Of a stretch of 64,000 bases of DNA, positions 36,234 through 46,251 are shown piece after piece. A program made the position numbers and the translations under genes. Position 1 is the stretch's first letter; the number at the start of each line of letters is the position of its first letter. The DNA is taken from positions 186,001-250,000 of the forward strand of contig CBDFIO010000002.1 of assembly GCA_965248155.1 (NCBI GenBank). The letters run 5' to 3'. The notes below the pieces were generated by a model, which was not told the origin of the DNA, did not search any database, and saw only the letters and a program-made list of their open reading frames with translations. Source of the DNA: RFSX01 sp965248155. Lineage in GTDB: Bacteria > Bacteroidota > Bacteroidia > Chitinophagales > Saprospiraceae.

Positions 36234-37263
36234 ACGTGAGTTCGATGTAAGACTAGGCCAAAAGGAGTTGTTTGGTATCGACCAGATTCTTATAAATGGA
36301 GGGTTTAGATTCTTTAAACCCGTAGGCACAAAGTCCACCAAGTATATTGACGAAAAATCCGGCAAAGGAACGATGCCTTGTATGTTCGATCTGTGAAATA
36401 TTTTTGAGCTGGTCAATAATGGTTTCAGAGATAGCAAGTTTTCGGAGCAGAAGAGCATCCTGTAGGGGTGTAATCATTTTGGATTTCATATTCCGTCTCA
36501 ACTTAGTAATCAAATGAATACCTCTCAAGAAAAGAGTGTCAAAGATTTGCTTGTTGACAATATAGCCTTTATCACCGAACAACCGGCCATAGACCTTCTT
36601 CATAAACCGTTTACACTTCAATACGGCATTATCATGCACATTGCCCGGAGTGAGTTGAAAATCAATCACTTCGCCCCGGTCATTATGAACCAGATGAAGT
36701 TTGAAACCATAAAACCAACCCTTTGAAGTCTTGCCTCGTTTGGCCAGTCCAGCAAACACCTTGTGGGAATGAATCCTTCGATTGTGACAGACCCGGATAC
36801 TGGTTGAATCAATAAAGGATATCCCACTACATTTACCCATTCGGTACATCTTTACAAACAAGGCTAATGGTAGGACCGCTTTGGTTTGCAACTCCACCAT
36901 CCGATTATAAGATACCAGATTGGGAAAATAGCCGCGCATATGTTGGCAGACATGATTCTGGTAAAAGTGCTTAAAGCAACGGTATCCACTCATATGAAAA
37001 AATACGATGATGCTCATCACCTCGCTCATGGATAACCTGCAGGTACGATTCCGTCGATTTTTCTTTCCCTCTAGGGTATGAGATTTTTAAAAGTGATCAA
37101 AATCGGTGAAAAAATCATCGAAAGCACAGAAAATTGCAATAATTTGACTATCTTTCATAGTAGAGCTTTTTTGTTTTAATTAATTGATTATCAACTATTA
37201 AGATAAACAAAATTGCTCTTTCTTTTTATCCTATTTTTCCACTTCCTTACGTCGAACTCACGT
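36234..37263 (-). mobile_element. IS982-family element, copy 2
   Basis: The 1030-bp element has 18-bp terminal inverted repeats with one mismatch, in opposite orientation to copies 1 and 3. It is flanked by TAATTA on both sides (36228-36233 and 37264-37269), a 6-bp duplication; the other copies have 7 bp, and variable length is known for IS982. It sits in the space between the convergent 3' ends of the LysE-type gene and the Prc protease, so it breaks no gene. The one base difference I saw from copies 1 and 3 is at 36409, a synonymous change in the transposase. Confidence 0.94.
36253..37029 (-). CDS. IS982-family transposase, copy 2
   Basis: The 258-aa frame from MSEVMSIIVFFHMSGYRCFK contains the family's DDE residues: Asp74 in SFIDSTSI, Asp153 in FGDKGY and Glu202 in SETIIDQLKN. 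It ends with HTRHRSFAGFFVNILGGLCAYGF, the standard family tail. The family N-terminus lies upstream in the same frame, starting at an ATG at 37158 (MKDSQIIAIFCAFDDFFTDF), but a TAA at 37089-37087 separates it. The internal Met gives a product lacking about 43 residues. Whether that is active or the stop is read through is unknown. Confidence 0.9.
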   Translation of the reverse strand: MSEVMSIIVFFHMSGYRCFKHFYQNHVCQHMRGYFPNLVSYNRMVELQTKAVLPLALFVKMYRMGKCSGISFIDSTSIRVCHNRRIHSHKVFAGLAKRGKTSKGWFYGFKLHLVHNDRGEVIDFQLTPGNVHDNAVLKCKRFMKKVYGRLFGDKGYIVNKQIFDTLFLRGIHLITKLRRNMKSKMITPLQDALLLRKLAISETIIDQLKNISQIEHTRHRSFAGFFVNILGGLCAYGFKESKPSIYKNLVDTKQLLLA

Positions 37264-37283
37264 TAATTAGATAGATAAGTTTA

Positions 37284-39425
37284 TTATCTATTTTCATTAA
37301 ATCCTATCTTATTCTGGTTCAACTCGATCATATCCTTAAGTATGTGTAGGGTCTCATCAAGATAGAAGTCCTTTTCCAATCCTTCCTTCCAATCATCATT
37401 CCGAGCAATTCGAGATTCATCAGAATTGATATATGAAGTATCAATTGGAAGATTTGAAAGATTCAATGTTTCAATTTTCTCACTAAAAAGATCATCATAC
37501 TTTTCAGATTCGCTATTTCTTTTGTTTACAAAGTTGGTATACTCTGGTAAGCTCAAAGGATACATTGTCAAATCTCTATTTTTCTTCAGTCTTTTAGCAT
37601 TTTCTAAAACCAATTGGAAATCCTTATGATTCACTGTCCTGGCTTCACTTTTTGCTCTAACTGCATCCATATGATTTATTTGATATACATTTTGACTAAA
37701 ATCAACAGCTTCGATTTCAGACCAATCCATTGCATAATCATAGTCTTTCTCACCTGTATCGATGAATTGGTAATTATTAGGTAAGATAACATCGGGTTTA
37801 ACACCTCTCAATTGGGTTGATCCACCATCAACTCTGTAGAATTTTTGCATTGTGATTTTTAGTTGGCCTAATGGTTTCAAATCTTCCTGATCTCTATATG
37901 CTCTATCAAGGTCAACGAATCTTTGGACCGTTGCTTTTCCAAATGTTGAATTACTACCAACAATAATTGCTCTGTTGTAATCTTGCAATGCTGCGGCCAG
38001 AATTTCTGAAGCTGAAGCACTAAATGAATTTACCATTACAACTAATGGTCCATCATATTGTACGTCAGGGTCTTCATCTTCACGTACATAAGCGTCTTTA
38101 TTTCTTGGTTTGACCTGAACGATAGGTCCCTTTTCTATAAATAAGCCTGACATGTCAACAACATCACTTAATGAACCTCCACCATTATTTCTAAGATCTA
38201 GAATGATTCCATTGACATTTTCATTCTTTAATTTTTCAATCTCATTTGCAACATCGATGGCACAACTATTTCCATCTTTTCCTTCGAATGTAGAATAGAA
38301 TTTTGCTAGTCGGATATACCCAACATTATCAATCAGATCGGGTTTATTGATAATTAAAGATCTTGCGAATATTTCATCGAGAATAACTTCGTCACGTTCG
38401 ATTTCAATATCAATAACATTACCATCTGATTTTTTTACTTTCAAAATAACTACTGTCCCTTTGTCTCCTCTTATCTTTTGAACAACGTCATCGATTCGCA
38501 TTCCTTTTATATCAACAAAATCCTTCCCTTTTTGCATGACTGACATAATGAGGTCATTTACTTCAAGTTCATTTCCTTTCCAAGTAGGTCCACCCGGCAC
38601 TATAGAAATCACTTTAGTAAAATCACCTTCTGTTTGTAATCTTGCTCCAATTCCTTCCAGTTTACCTCCCATCCTTATATCAAAATCTTCTTTTTCTTTT
38701 GGATTAAAATAAACAGAATGAGGGTCATAAAGATGTGTCAGGGAATTAATATATATTTCAAAAAAGTCTGATCTTCTGTCTTTAAATAACCTTTTAAACC
38801 AGTCTTCATACGATTCTTTAGCCGCTAGGATAACTTCTGATTTTAGTTCCTCTACTGTTTTAACCGGTTCTTCTTCATCTTCACTTTCTTCTTGTGCTTT
38901 TATCTTATTTTCTAGTCTGGTAATAATATCAAACTGAAGTAAATTTTTCCATACTTCTTTCAGTTCTGCTTCGTCAGTTGCAAAATTTCTTTTCTCACTG
39001 TCCATTTCGATATAGTCTTCACTATTCAAATTGACATCAGAATCTATTAACTCTTTAAAATAGGATTCTGCTCTTTTTCTTGAAGATTCAATAATTTCAT
39101 ATGATGCATCAAAAAACTCAAATGTTCTTGATTTCATTTGATCATCAATTTGATCTCGATAAATTTCCAGCTGATTTACTTCTGTTTGGGTGAGGAATCT
39201 TTTTCCCGGGTCAACACTTTTAATAAATTCATTAAAAACGTCTGATGAGAGTTCATCATTCAGAGATTTAGGTTTAAAATGCAAAACATCAAGATAATTG
39301 ATTACTGCATTGAGAATTAAACTTTCTTTTTGCTTATAGTCAAAATTGGGATAGTAAGCCCCCAAAAATATACTACTTGCAATCAATCCGAAAAATATTA
39401 CGCCCTTCCATTTCATCCTTTGCAT
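37284..39425 (-). CDS. prc: C-terminal processing peptidase (Prc/Tsp type, family S41)
   Basis: The 713-aa protein has an N-terminal membrane or signal segment (WKGVIFFGLIASSIFLGAYY). A Tsp-type N-terminal domain (DPGKRFLTQTEV, SLTHLYDPHSVYFNPKE) is followed by a PDZ domain (MGGKLEGIGARLQTEG ... IVPGGPTWKGN) and the S41 catalytic core. Catalytic Ser is in NSFSASASEILA (about 472) and Lys in STFGKATVQRF (about 495). A Prc-type C-terminal extension follows (DWSEIEAVDF onward). It degrades misfolded or tagged periplasmic proteins and trims C-termini. The start may be the first Met or the one three residues on. It lies downstream of the OmpA-family gene on the same strand and may be co-transcribed. 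Confidence 0.92.
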   Translation of the reverse strand: MQRMKWKGVIFFGLIASSIFLGAYYPNFDYKQKESLILNAVINYLDVLHFKPKSLNDELSSDVFNEFIKSVDPGKRFLTQTEVNQLEIYRDQIDDQMKSRTFEFFDASYEIIESSRKRAESYFKELIDSDVNLNSEDYIEMDSEKRNFATDEAELKEVWKNLLQFDIITRLENKIKAQEESEDEEEPVKTVEELKSEVILAAKESYEDWFKRLFKDRRSDFFEIYINSLTHLYDPHSVYFNPKEKEDFDIRMGGKLEGIGARLQTEGDFTKVISIVPGGPTWKGNELEVNDLIMSVMQKGKDFVDIKGMRIDDVVQKIRGDKGTVVILKVKKSDGNVIDIEIERDEVILDEIFARSLIINKPDLIDNVGYIRLAKFYSTFEGKDGNSCAIDVANEIEKLKNENVNGIILDLRNNGGGSLSDVVDMSGLFIEKGPIVQVKPRNKDAYVREDEDPDVQYDGPLVVMVNSFSASASEILAAALQDYNRAIIVGSNSTFGKATVQRFVDLDRAYRDQEDLKPLGQLKITMQKFYRVDGGSTQLRGVKPDVILPNNYQFIDTGEKDYDYAMDWSEIEAVDFSQNVYQINHMDAVRAKSEARTVNHKDFQLVLENAKRLKKNRDLTMYPLSLPEYTNFVNKRNSESEKYDDLFSEKIETLNLSNLPIDTSYINSDESRIARNDDWKEGLEKDFYLDETLHILKDMIELNQNKIGFNENR

Positions 39426-39463
39426 TATTTTCTATTTAAAGATTGTCAATTAAAAATTAAAAT

Positions 39464-40705
39464 TTAGCTGTTCATGCTAACTATTTTGATTTCAACTCTT
39501 TGATTTTTCTTTCTCCCTTCATCTGTGCTATTGGACGCTATAGGTTTCCTTTTACCATATCCTTTATAAAGTACTCTCTTGGACTGTATACCTTTACCTA
39601 TCAAATAGTTTGCCACAGCTTCAGCTCTTTCCGTGGATAACTTATCACAATAAGTATGAGAAGGTATTCCATTAGTATGTCCTCCAATTTCTACGACGAT
39701 ATCCGGATTGGTATTTAAGAAATCAAAAACTTCATTTAAAACACTATAAGAATCAATTCCGATTGAAGTTGTATCGGCTTCAAAATAAAGTTTATCAATT
39801 TTAACTTTTGCTCCTTTTGAAAGTTTGTCTCTTTCTAAGTTGACCAATATTTTTTCACTATTCGGTCTAACATATGTTATTGTATCAACTTTATTTTCCC
39901 TACTGCCTCGATTAAAGACTTCAGTTCTCCTTGACTTTGCTTTATGAGCAGGCATTTTCTTTGTAAGGATTGAATTTTCCCTTTTTTGTCTTTCATAAAT
40001 AGCCACTTCCTCTTCTCCACATTCTATTAAATCAAAATCCGAAGCTCCATCTACAAGAATATGTCCATTATATGGAAATAAGACAGGCGTTTCGTAAAAT
40101 GCTTGCAAAGTGACATAATTATAATCTGTCTGTGGTTCAATAAATAATGTATGTTCTTCCCAGGATGCATTGTTAACCGGTTCAGATACGGCTAAAACTT
40201 CTCTATCTCCACATCTGCCGGTTCCTCCCAAGAGTTGAAAAACAGCTGGTTTAACGAAATTTTGCTTTTTGTCTTTTGCAACTTTGGCAAAGCTCCAATA
40301 ATTGTCAGATCTGGCCAGATAGATCGAAAACATATAACATTTACCTTTTCTTAATGGTAAGGCCAATCTCTGAGAAACCGCTTCCCAAGTTTCATTATCT
40401 CTGACGACTAATCCAAGATAAGTATTCCCATGAGCCGATTCCAGAGTATTCTCCCAAAATGCAGTATCTCTGTTTCCTCCTTCATGAATATCGGGGGGTG
40501 TCTCATTATAAAAGCGATTGATGACAGCACAATCGTACCAATCTTTTATTACGGTTGGGTAACCATCTTCTATTGTACCAAAATGAGGTCTATCTTCAAA
40601 AGAAGGGTTAATTAGCTTTACATTCTGAGCGTAAAAATTGGTCACAGAAAAGTAAAAAATGAGCAATATTAATGCCTTAATATTTTGATTTCTTCTATTC
40701 TTCAT
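39464..40705 (-). CDS. OmpA-family protein with N-terminal carbohydrate-binding-like domain
   Basis: After an N-terminal signal segment (ALILLIFYFSVTNFYAQ) there is a beta-sandwich-like domain (about 30-225: LINPSFEDRPHFGTIEDGYP, LARSDNYWSF, GHILVDGASDFDLIEC). A basic linker follows, then a C-terminal OmpA peptidoglycan-binding domain (about 295-413) with IDKLYFEADTTSIGIDSYSV, VVEIGGHTNGIPSH, KLSTERAEAVANYLIGKGI and GYGKRKPIASN. The OmpA domain ties the protein to peptidoglycan. The N-terminal domain resembles galactose-binding-like folds seen in Bacteroidetes surface proteins, which is a weaker call. It lies 38 bases upstream of the Prc gene on the same strand. Confidence 0.85.
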   Translation of the reverse strand: MKNRRNQNIKALILLIFYFSVTNFYAQNVKLINPSFEDRPHFGTIEDGYPTVIKDWYDCAVINRFYNETPPDIHEGGNRDTAFWENTLESAHGNTYLGLVVRDNETWEAVSQRLALPLRKGKCYMFSIYLARSDNYWSFAKVAKDKKQNFVKPAVFQLLGGTGRCGDREVLAVSEPVNNASWEEHTLFIEPQTDYNYVTLQAFYETPVLFPYNGHILVDGASDFDLIECGEEEVAIYERQKRENSILTKKMPAHKAKSRRTEVFNRGSRENKVDTITYVRPNSEKILVNLERDKLSKGAKVKIDKLYFEADTTSIGIDSYSVLNEVFDFLNTNPDIVVEIGGHTNGIPSHTYCDKLSTERAEAVANYLIGKGIQSKRVLYKGYGKRKPIASNSTDEGRKKNQRVEIKIVSMNS

Positions 40706-40832
40706 ATATCCAAATACAATATAATAATTTATAAATATTGTTGATATACAACTATAATTGGAAACTTAGCTTTTTTGTTTCTTGTAAGACGCTTATTATA
40801 GAAATATTAACGAATTAATTCTACTAAAAGCC

Positions 40833-42857
40833 TCAAACAGATGTTTTAAGTTTCTTTTTCAAGGCAAATAACTCATCTCTGTATTTAGCTGCCGTGATAA
40901 AATCTAATTCTTTTGCTGCCTTTTTCATTTTTATTTCTGTTTCATCCAATAGTCTTTTTAATTGGTCTTTAGTCATGTAATTTAGAAGCGGATCGGCAGC
41001 TACGCTTAATTCTGTTGGTTCAATATAGGCTTTCGTCTTTTTTCCTCTTATATCAAGAATGGAGTTCTGAGACATTATTTCCTCTCTGGTTTTACTCACA
41101 GTTGTTGGAGTGATTCCATATTGTTCATTATAATCCATTTGGATCGTTCTTCTTCTATTGGTTTCATCTATAGTTTTTTGCATGCTACGGGTAACAGAAT
41201 CTGCATAAAAAATAACTACCCCATTAGAATTCCGAGCTGCTCTTCCAGCTGTTTGTGTTAAGGAACGATTATTTCTAAGAAACCCTTCTTTATCAGCATC
41301 CAATATGGCAACCAATGAAACTTCCGGAAGGTCAAGGCCTTCTCTGAGTAGATTTACACCGACCAATACATCAAATACTCCTAATCGAAGATCTCTTATT
41401 ATTTCTACGCGGTCGAGTGTGTCAACTTCAGAGTGAATATACCTCACTTTAACATCAAGTTTCACTAAATATTTAGTGAGTTCTTCAGCCATTCTCTTGG
41501 TTAGTGTGGTAACTAAAACCCTTTCTTTCTTAAGCACTCTTTGATCTATTTCTTCGAGAAGGTCATCGATCTGATTAACGCTGGGTCTTACATCTATTGG
41601 AGGATCAAGTAGTCCGGTTGGCCGAACAATTTGTTCGACAACCAAGCCTTCGGTTTGTTCTAATTCATAGTCTCCGGGTGTTGCGCTTACATAGACGACC
41701 TGATTAATTATGTTTTCGAACTCCGAGAAATTCAGAGGTCTATTATCTAAAGCTGAAGGTAATCGGAATCCATAATTTACAAGATTCAGTTTTCTGGCTC
41801 TGTCACCACCCCACATACCTCTAACTTGTGGCACAGTTACATGGCTTTCATCAATTACCATCATATAATCATCGGGGAAATAATCCAAAAGACAAAAGGG
41901 TCTCGTTCCTGCCTTCCTGCCGTCAAAAAATCGAGAATAATTCTCAACTCCATTGCAGTAACCAAGTTCTCTCATCATTTCAAGATCAAAATTGACGCGC
42001 GCTTTTATTCTTTTCGCTTCAATAAATCTTCCTTCTTGTTCAAAAAACTTTTCATGAGCTACTAACTCATCTTCAATGTCTTTAATAATGTATTGAAACC
42101 GGTCCCTTGGGGCTACATAAAGGTTTGCTGGAAAAATAGCGGCATGTTCAAGAGAAAGATCTCTCTTTCCTGAATCAACGTCGATTTGATCAATCGATTC
42201 GATTTCATCTCCAAAGAAAGTAATTCTATACCCATAATCTACATATGGAAGGTTGATGTCTATTGTATCTCCTTTGACTCTGAATGTTCCCCTTTTGAAA
42301 TCTCTTTCAGTTCTAGAATAAAGAATCTCAACCAATTTATACAAAAATTGATTTCGTGGAAAATGTTGATTCCTTTCTAATCTTATAATACCGGATTTAT
42401 AATCTTCAGGATTCCCCATTCCAAAAATGCATGAAACCGAGGAAACTATAATTACATCTCGTCTTCCTGACAACAATGAAGAAGTAGCCCTTAATCTTAA
42501 TTTGTCAACTTCTTCATTAATTGCAAGATCCTTCTCAATGTAGGTGTCGTTTACAGAAAGATAGGCTTCAGGTTGATAGTAGTCATAATAAGAAACAAAG
42601 TATTCTACTGCATTATCAGGGAAAAACTCCTTGAATTCACCATATAACTGAGCCGTTAATGTTTTGTTATGTGTCAAAACCAGGGTTGGTTTTTGAACCT
42701 TCTCAATTAAATTTGCTACGGTAAAGGTTTTTCCTGATCCGGTTACACCTAAAAGGACCTGTGCTTTCTCATTTTCTTTTACGCCATGAACCAACTCATC
42801 AATGGCTTCAGGTTGATCTCCAGTTGGCTCAAATTTAGATATTAGTTTAAATGACAT
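40833..42857 (-). CDS. uvrB: UvrABC system protein B
   Basis: The 674-aa protein is the damage-verifying helicase-like subunit of nucleotide excision repair. Visible are Walker A GVTGSGKT (37-44), the beta-hairpin region YFVSYYDYYQPEAYL, the DEAD-like box VIDESHV, helicase motif VSATPGDYE, GVNLLREGLDLPEV and QTAGRAARN. A C-terminal UVR motif (TAAKYRDELFALKKKLK) binds UvrC. Length is normal. A TACTTTTG box, matching TAnnTTTG, lies 21 bases upstream on the minus strand. It diverges from the alpha/beta hydrolase gene with 58 bases between them. Confidence 0.98.
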   Translation of the reverse strand: MSFKLISKFEPTGDQPEAIDELVHGVKENEKAQVLLGVTGSGKTFTVANLIEKVQKPTLVLTHNKTLTAQLYGEFKEFFPDNAVEYFVSYYDYYQPEAYLSVNDTYIEKDLAINEEVDKLRLRATSSLLSGRRDVIIVSSVSCIFGMGNPEDYKSGIIRLERNQHFPRNQFLYKLVEILYSRTERDFKRGTFRVKGDTIDINLPYVDYGYRITFFGDEIESIDQIDVDSGKRDLSLEHAAIFPANLYVAPRDRFQYIIKDIEDELVAHEKFFEQEGRFIEAKRIKARVNFDLEMMRELGYCNGVENYSRFFDGRKAGTRPFCLLDYFPDDYMMVIDESHVTVPQVRGMWGGDRARKLNLVNYGFRLPSALDNRPLNFSEFENIINQVVYVSATPGDYELEQTEGLVVEQIVRPTGLLDPPIDVRPSVNQIDDLLEEIDQRVLKKERVLVTTLTKRMAEELTKYLVKLDVKVRYIHSEVDTLDRVEIIRDLRLGVFDVLVGVNLLREGLDLPEVSLVAILDADKEGFLRNNRSLTQTAGRAARNSNGVVIFYADSVTRSMQKTIDETNRRRTIQMDYNEQYGITPTTVSKTREEIMSQNSILDIRGKKTKAYIEPTELSVAADPLLNYMTKDQLKRLLDETEIKMKKAAKELDFITAAKYRDELFALKKKLKTSV

Positions 42858-42877
42858 TTAATTGAACTATAAACTTT

Positions 42878-42885
42878 CAAAAGTA
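42878..42885 (-). promoter_or_regulatory. Candidate promoter -7 box of uvrB
   Basis: The minus strand reads TACTTTTG, matching the Bacteroidetes TAnnTTTG consensus. It lies 21 bases upstream of the uvrB start. A TTG at 42908-42910 could serve as the -33 element, though its spacing of 22 bases is longer than usual. Confidence 0.4.
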
Positions 42886-42915
42886 TTTTAAATAAAGGAC
42901 TTTTACTCAATAAAG

Positions 42916-43692
42916 ATGGAGAATCAATTAAACTATAAAAGATATGGAACCGGAGAACCGGTTATCATATTACATGGATTATTGGGTATGCTAGACAACT
43001 GGCATTCTTTTGCAAAAATGTTATCAGAAAAGTATGAAGTCATACTAATCGATCAGAGAAATCATGGCAAATCCTTCCATTCAAATCTTTTTTCTTATAA
43101 GCATTTAGCAGATGACATTCTTAAATTTTTGGATCATCATCATCTGGATAAAGTGAATTTGATAGGTCATTCAATGGGTGGTAAGTCCGTTCTTCAATTT
43201 ATCAATGATTATCCTCAAAGGGTAAATAAATGTATAGTTGTAGACATCGCTCCAAGGGAATATGGGGGAGGTCATGATCAGATATTCAAAGCTCTTTTAT
43301 CCTTAGATCTAAATGTTGCTACCAGTAGAAAGGAAATATTTGGCCGGTTGATGGATGAATTAAAAAATGAAACAGTTGTATATTTCTTGCTTAAAAACTT
43401 AAAAAGGACTTCAGATAATAAATTTATTTGGAAAGCCAACATCAAAGATCTATGGGAGAATTATAACAATATCAGGTCGGAAGTAATATTTACCACACCT
43501 TATAAAAAAGAAATTATGTTTATTCGAGGTGATAAATCAAATTATATAAGCAATGAAGATGCGTTAGACTTAGAAAAGCAATTTTCAGGATTAACATTTA
43601 GATCTATTTCAAATGCAGGTCACTGGGTCCATGCAGATCAGCCAAAAGAATTATTATCAATATTATTAGAATTTTTAGAGACTAAAATTTAA
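42916..43692 (+). CDS. Alpha/beta hydrolase (YbfF-like esterase)
   Basis: The 258-aa cytosolic hydrolase opens with the oxyanion-hole segment IILHGLLGMLDNW. It has the strand-turn LIDQRNHGKSFH, the nucleophile elbow IGHSMGGKS with Ser86, and the catalytic His in ISNAGHWVHADQP. This arrangement matches the YbfF/esterase group common in Bacteroidetes. It cleaves acyl esters or thioesters of unknown physiological identity. It starts 58 bases from uvrB on the opposite strand. Confidence 0.88.
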   Translation: MENQLNYKRYGTGEPVIILHGLLGMLDNWHSFAKMLSEKYEVILIDQRNHGKSFHSNLFSYKHLADDILKFLDHHHLDKVNLIGHSMGGKSVLQFINDYPQRVNKCIVVDIAPREYGGGHDQIFKALLSLDLNVATSRKEIFGRLMDELKNETVVYFLLKNLKRTSDNKFIWKANIKDLWENYNNIRSEVIFTTPYKKEIMFIRGDKSNYISNEDALDLEKQFSGLTFRSISNAGHWVHADQPKELLSILLEFLETKI

Positions 43693-43769
43693 GAAAGTTA
43701 TAAGAATCTGAAACATTGAGTTGCTTAACTTCGTTCTATAATTAATTATAAAAAATAGTTTGCTCCGAT

Positions 43770-45404
43770 ATGAATAAAAAATCAATTTTCGCATTACTTC
43801 TGTCATCGTTCATTTTATTTTCTGCATTTACAATTAATAATAATGACCGTCTTTACGAAATCTCTAAAAACATAGAAATATTTATTAAAGTCTATAAAGA
43901 ATTGAATGCCAATTATGTCGATGATATCGATCCTACTTATTTGATGACAATTGGATTAAATGCTATGGTAGGATCATTAGATCCTTACACCAACTATATA
44001 TCCGAATCACAAATAGAAAGTTATCGTATTAGCACTGATGGCAGGTATGAGGGTATAGGAGCTGTTGTTAAGAAAATAGATGAATACGTTACAATTATTG
44101 AACCCTATGCTGGGAGTCCTGTACTAGAAGCTGGATTGAAAGCTGGAGATCAGATTATAGGAATCGAAGGAAGATCTACCAAAGGAAAATCAAGAGAGGA
44201 AGTCACTCAAATTTACAGAGGAGTCCCAGGTACAAAAATTAATATGGAGATTCATCGACCATTTGAAAATATCAGCTTTGATATTGAGCTAACAAGGTCG
44301 CAAGTTAATATTCCAAATGTGCCTTACTCTGGCTTTGTAGATTCGGAAGTTGGTTATATATCACTAACTACATTTACAGCGGGCGCTTCAAAAAATATAA
44401 GACAAGCTTTGAGGGATTTAAAGAATGAAAATCCTTCATTAAAAGGAGTTATTCTCGATTTAAGGAATAATGGTGGGGGATTGCTGGCTGAAGCGATTAA
44501 GGTTTCAAATATTTTTATCGGTAAAGGAAAAGAGGTTGTAAGTGTAAAAAGTAAAGTTCGTGAACGAGATTTAAGTTATAAGACTCAGGATTTACCTACA
44601 GATGAAAAACTTCCTTTAATAGTCATGATAAATAAGTCTTCTGCATCAGCTTCAGAAATTGTATCCGGAACAATTCAAGATTATGATAGAGGAGTTTTAA
44701 TGGGACAAAAAAGTTACGGTAAAGGGCTCGTGCAGAATACAAAAGATGTTGGATATAATTCTCAAGTTAAATTAACAACATCCAAGTATTATATCCCAAG
44801 TGGGAGATGTATACAAAGTGTTGAATATAACGATGGAGAACCAGTTGATATTCCTGATGAAAAACGGGCTAAATTTAAAACATCAATTGGCAGAATCGTC
44901 TTAGATGGAGGTGGTGTTAGTCCAGATTATGAAATTCCCAGAGCAAAGCGGCCAGACATTGTAAAGGAACTCCTAGCTCAGAGCATCATTTTTAAATATG
45001 TTGATCAATACATGAGTCGTGTGGATACATCAACACGTGAATTAGAAGAAGTAATATTTACAGATTATCAGGATTTTGTTGGATACGTTAATGCAACCGA
45101 CTTTGAATATGAATCAGAAAATCAGAAGATGGTTTCGAGCTTGAAGAAAAATTTTGAAGAGGAGAGTGCTCAGGATCTAATTGAAGAAATCAATGCATTG
45201 GAAATGAAATTAGCAGAAGTCAGTGATCAAGCTTTAGATAAACATGCTGAATTAATAAGTAATCTGATTGAAGAGCAAATCGCTACTCGTTTGAATTTTC
45301 AAAAAGGAAAGGTTTTTCAGAATCTAAAAAATGACAGCGAGATTAAAGAAGCTATTAGCTTGTTTAACAATCAGGCGGAATACAATAAATTGATAGGAAT
45401 TTGA
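43770..45404 (+). CDS. S41-family C-terminal processing peptidase (CtpA type)
   Basis: The 544-aa protein carries an N-terminal signal or anchor segment (IFALLLSSFILFSAFTI). A PDZ domain follows (YEGIGAVVKKIDEYVTIIEP ... GLKAGDQIIGIEG), then the S41 core with LRNNGGGLLAEA. The catalytic Ser is in INKSSASASEIVSG (about 293) and the Lys in KSYGKGLVQ (about 316). It processes periplasmic substrates from their C-termini. Its Prc-type relative lies at 37284-39425; the two differ in domain layout, so they are not a recent duplication. A C-terminal helical region of about 100 residues follows the core. tsaB starts 24 bases downstream. Confidence 0.92.
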   Translation: MNKKSIFALLLSSFILFSAFTINNNDRLYEISKNIEIFIKVYKELNANYVDDIDPTYLMTIGLNAMVGSLDPYTNYISESQIESYRISTDGRYEGIGAVVKKIDEYVTIIEPYAGSPVLEAGLKAGDQIIGIEGRSTKGKSREEVTQIYRGVPGTKINMEIHRPFENISFDIELTRSQVNIPNVPYSGFVDSEVGYISLTTFTAGASKNIRQALRDLKNENPSLKGVILDLRNNGGGLLAEAIKVSNIFIGKGKEVVSVKSKVRERDLSYKTQDLPTDEKLPLIVMINKSSASASEIVSGTIQDYDRGVLMGQKSYGKGLVQNTKDVGYNSQVKLTTSKYYIPSGRCIQSVEYNDGEPVDIPDEKRAKFKTSIGRIVLDGGGVSPDYEIPRAKRPDIVKELLAQSIIFKYVDQYMSRVDTSTRELEEVIFTDYQDFVGYVNATDFEYESENQKMVSSLKKNFEEESAQDLIEEINALEMKLAEVSDQALDKHAELISNLIEEQIATRLNFQKGKVFQNLKNDSEIKEAISLFNNQAEYNKLIGI

Positions 45405-45428
45405 TACAAATCAAAACTTAGAACCTAT

Positions 45429-46106
45429 TTGAGTAATTATATTATTTGTTTAGAAACTTCCGCTGCTCTCTGCAGTGTAGCCTTATCCTCTAATGGATTA
45501 TGCATTGAATATATTGAAAGCAAAGAGGCTATGAGTCACAGTAAGGAGATAACCTTGCTGATAAATCAATGTCTTAATAATGCTAATATTTCTATAAAGG
45601 AATTAAATGCTGTTTGTATTAGTAGTGGGCCTGGTTCTTATACCGGCTTAAGAGTGGCTTCTTCTTGCGCAAAAGCTATGTGTTATGCATTGGATATCCC
45701 TCTTATTGCAATTGATACCTTAACCATTGTTGCGGAACCTATATATAGGGCAAAAGAAGCTTCAGAATATATCATTCCTTTGATTGATGCTAGAAGAGAC
45801 GAGGTATATTATTGTGTATTTGACAGTTCTTTAAATAGAATTGAACCCATAGATAATTTAATTCTTGATACTGAGAGTTTTATTAAGTATAAAAGGGCTG
45901 ACATTTGTGGAGATGGGGCGCAAAAAGCAGAAAAGCTCTTAATGAATCAAAATTTTAGTTATTTCACGGATCCTCCAATGGCAAAAAACATGGTAAACCT
46001 GGCTAAAACCCGATATATTGAAGATAAGTTTGAAGATCTGGCTTATTTTAATCCAATATATCATAAATCTCCAAATATAAGCCAATCAAATAAGCCTCTT
46101 TTCTGA
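45429..46106 (+). CDS. tsaB: tRNA threonylcarbamoyladenosine biosynthesis protein TsaB
   Basis: The 225-aa protein has the ASKHA-fold N-terminus (IICLETSAALCSVALSSNG), the EAMSHSKEITLLINQCL segment and the signature ISSGPGSYTGLRVASSCAKA. TsaB pairs with TsaD, with help from TsaE, to make t6A37 in tRNAs reading ANN codons. The start is a TTG at 45429; no ATG lies at a suitable position, and the conserved N-terminus begins two residues later. It is downstream of the S41 protease on the same strand with a short gap, so co-transcription is likely. Confidence 0.92.
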   Translation: MSNYIICLETSAALCSVALSSNGLCIEYIESKEAMSHSKEITLLINQCLNNANISIKELNAVCISSGPGSYTGLRVASSCAKAMCYALDIPLIAIDTLTIVAEPIYRAKEASEYIIPLIDARRDEVYYCVFDSSLNRIEPIDNLILDTESFIKYKRADICGDGAQKAEKLLMNQNFSYFTDPPMAKNMVNLAKTRYIEDKFEDLAYFNPIYHKSPNISQSNKPLF

Positions 46107-46251
46107 AATATTACGAATATCAACAATAAAATATCTTACACAAACTATTGATATTCAGTATTTTAAATCTATATAAGTCTGAATAATCCAGTTTTGGTAC
46201 AGTTTTGGTTATTACAATGGCGTATTAAATCAACTTTATTAAAACTTACCT

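Noticed and set aside
36514..36726. 70-codon frame antisense to the IS982 transposase, present in every copy
   Set aside because: It is conserved only because the element copies are nearly identical; it has no start context or recognisable product.
37284..45404. Recent duplication giving two S41 proteases
   Set aside because: Domain layout, length and sequence outside the catalytic core differ strongly; they belong to the separate Prc and CtpA groups.
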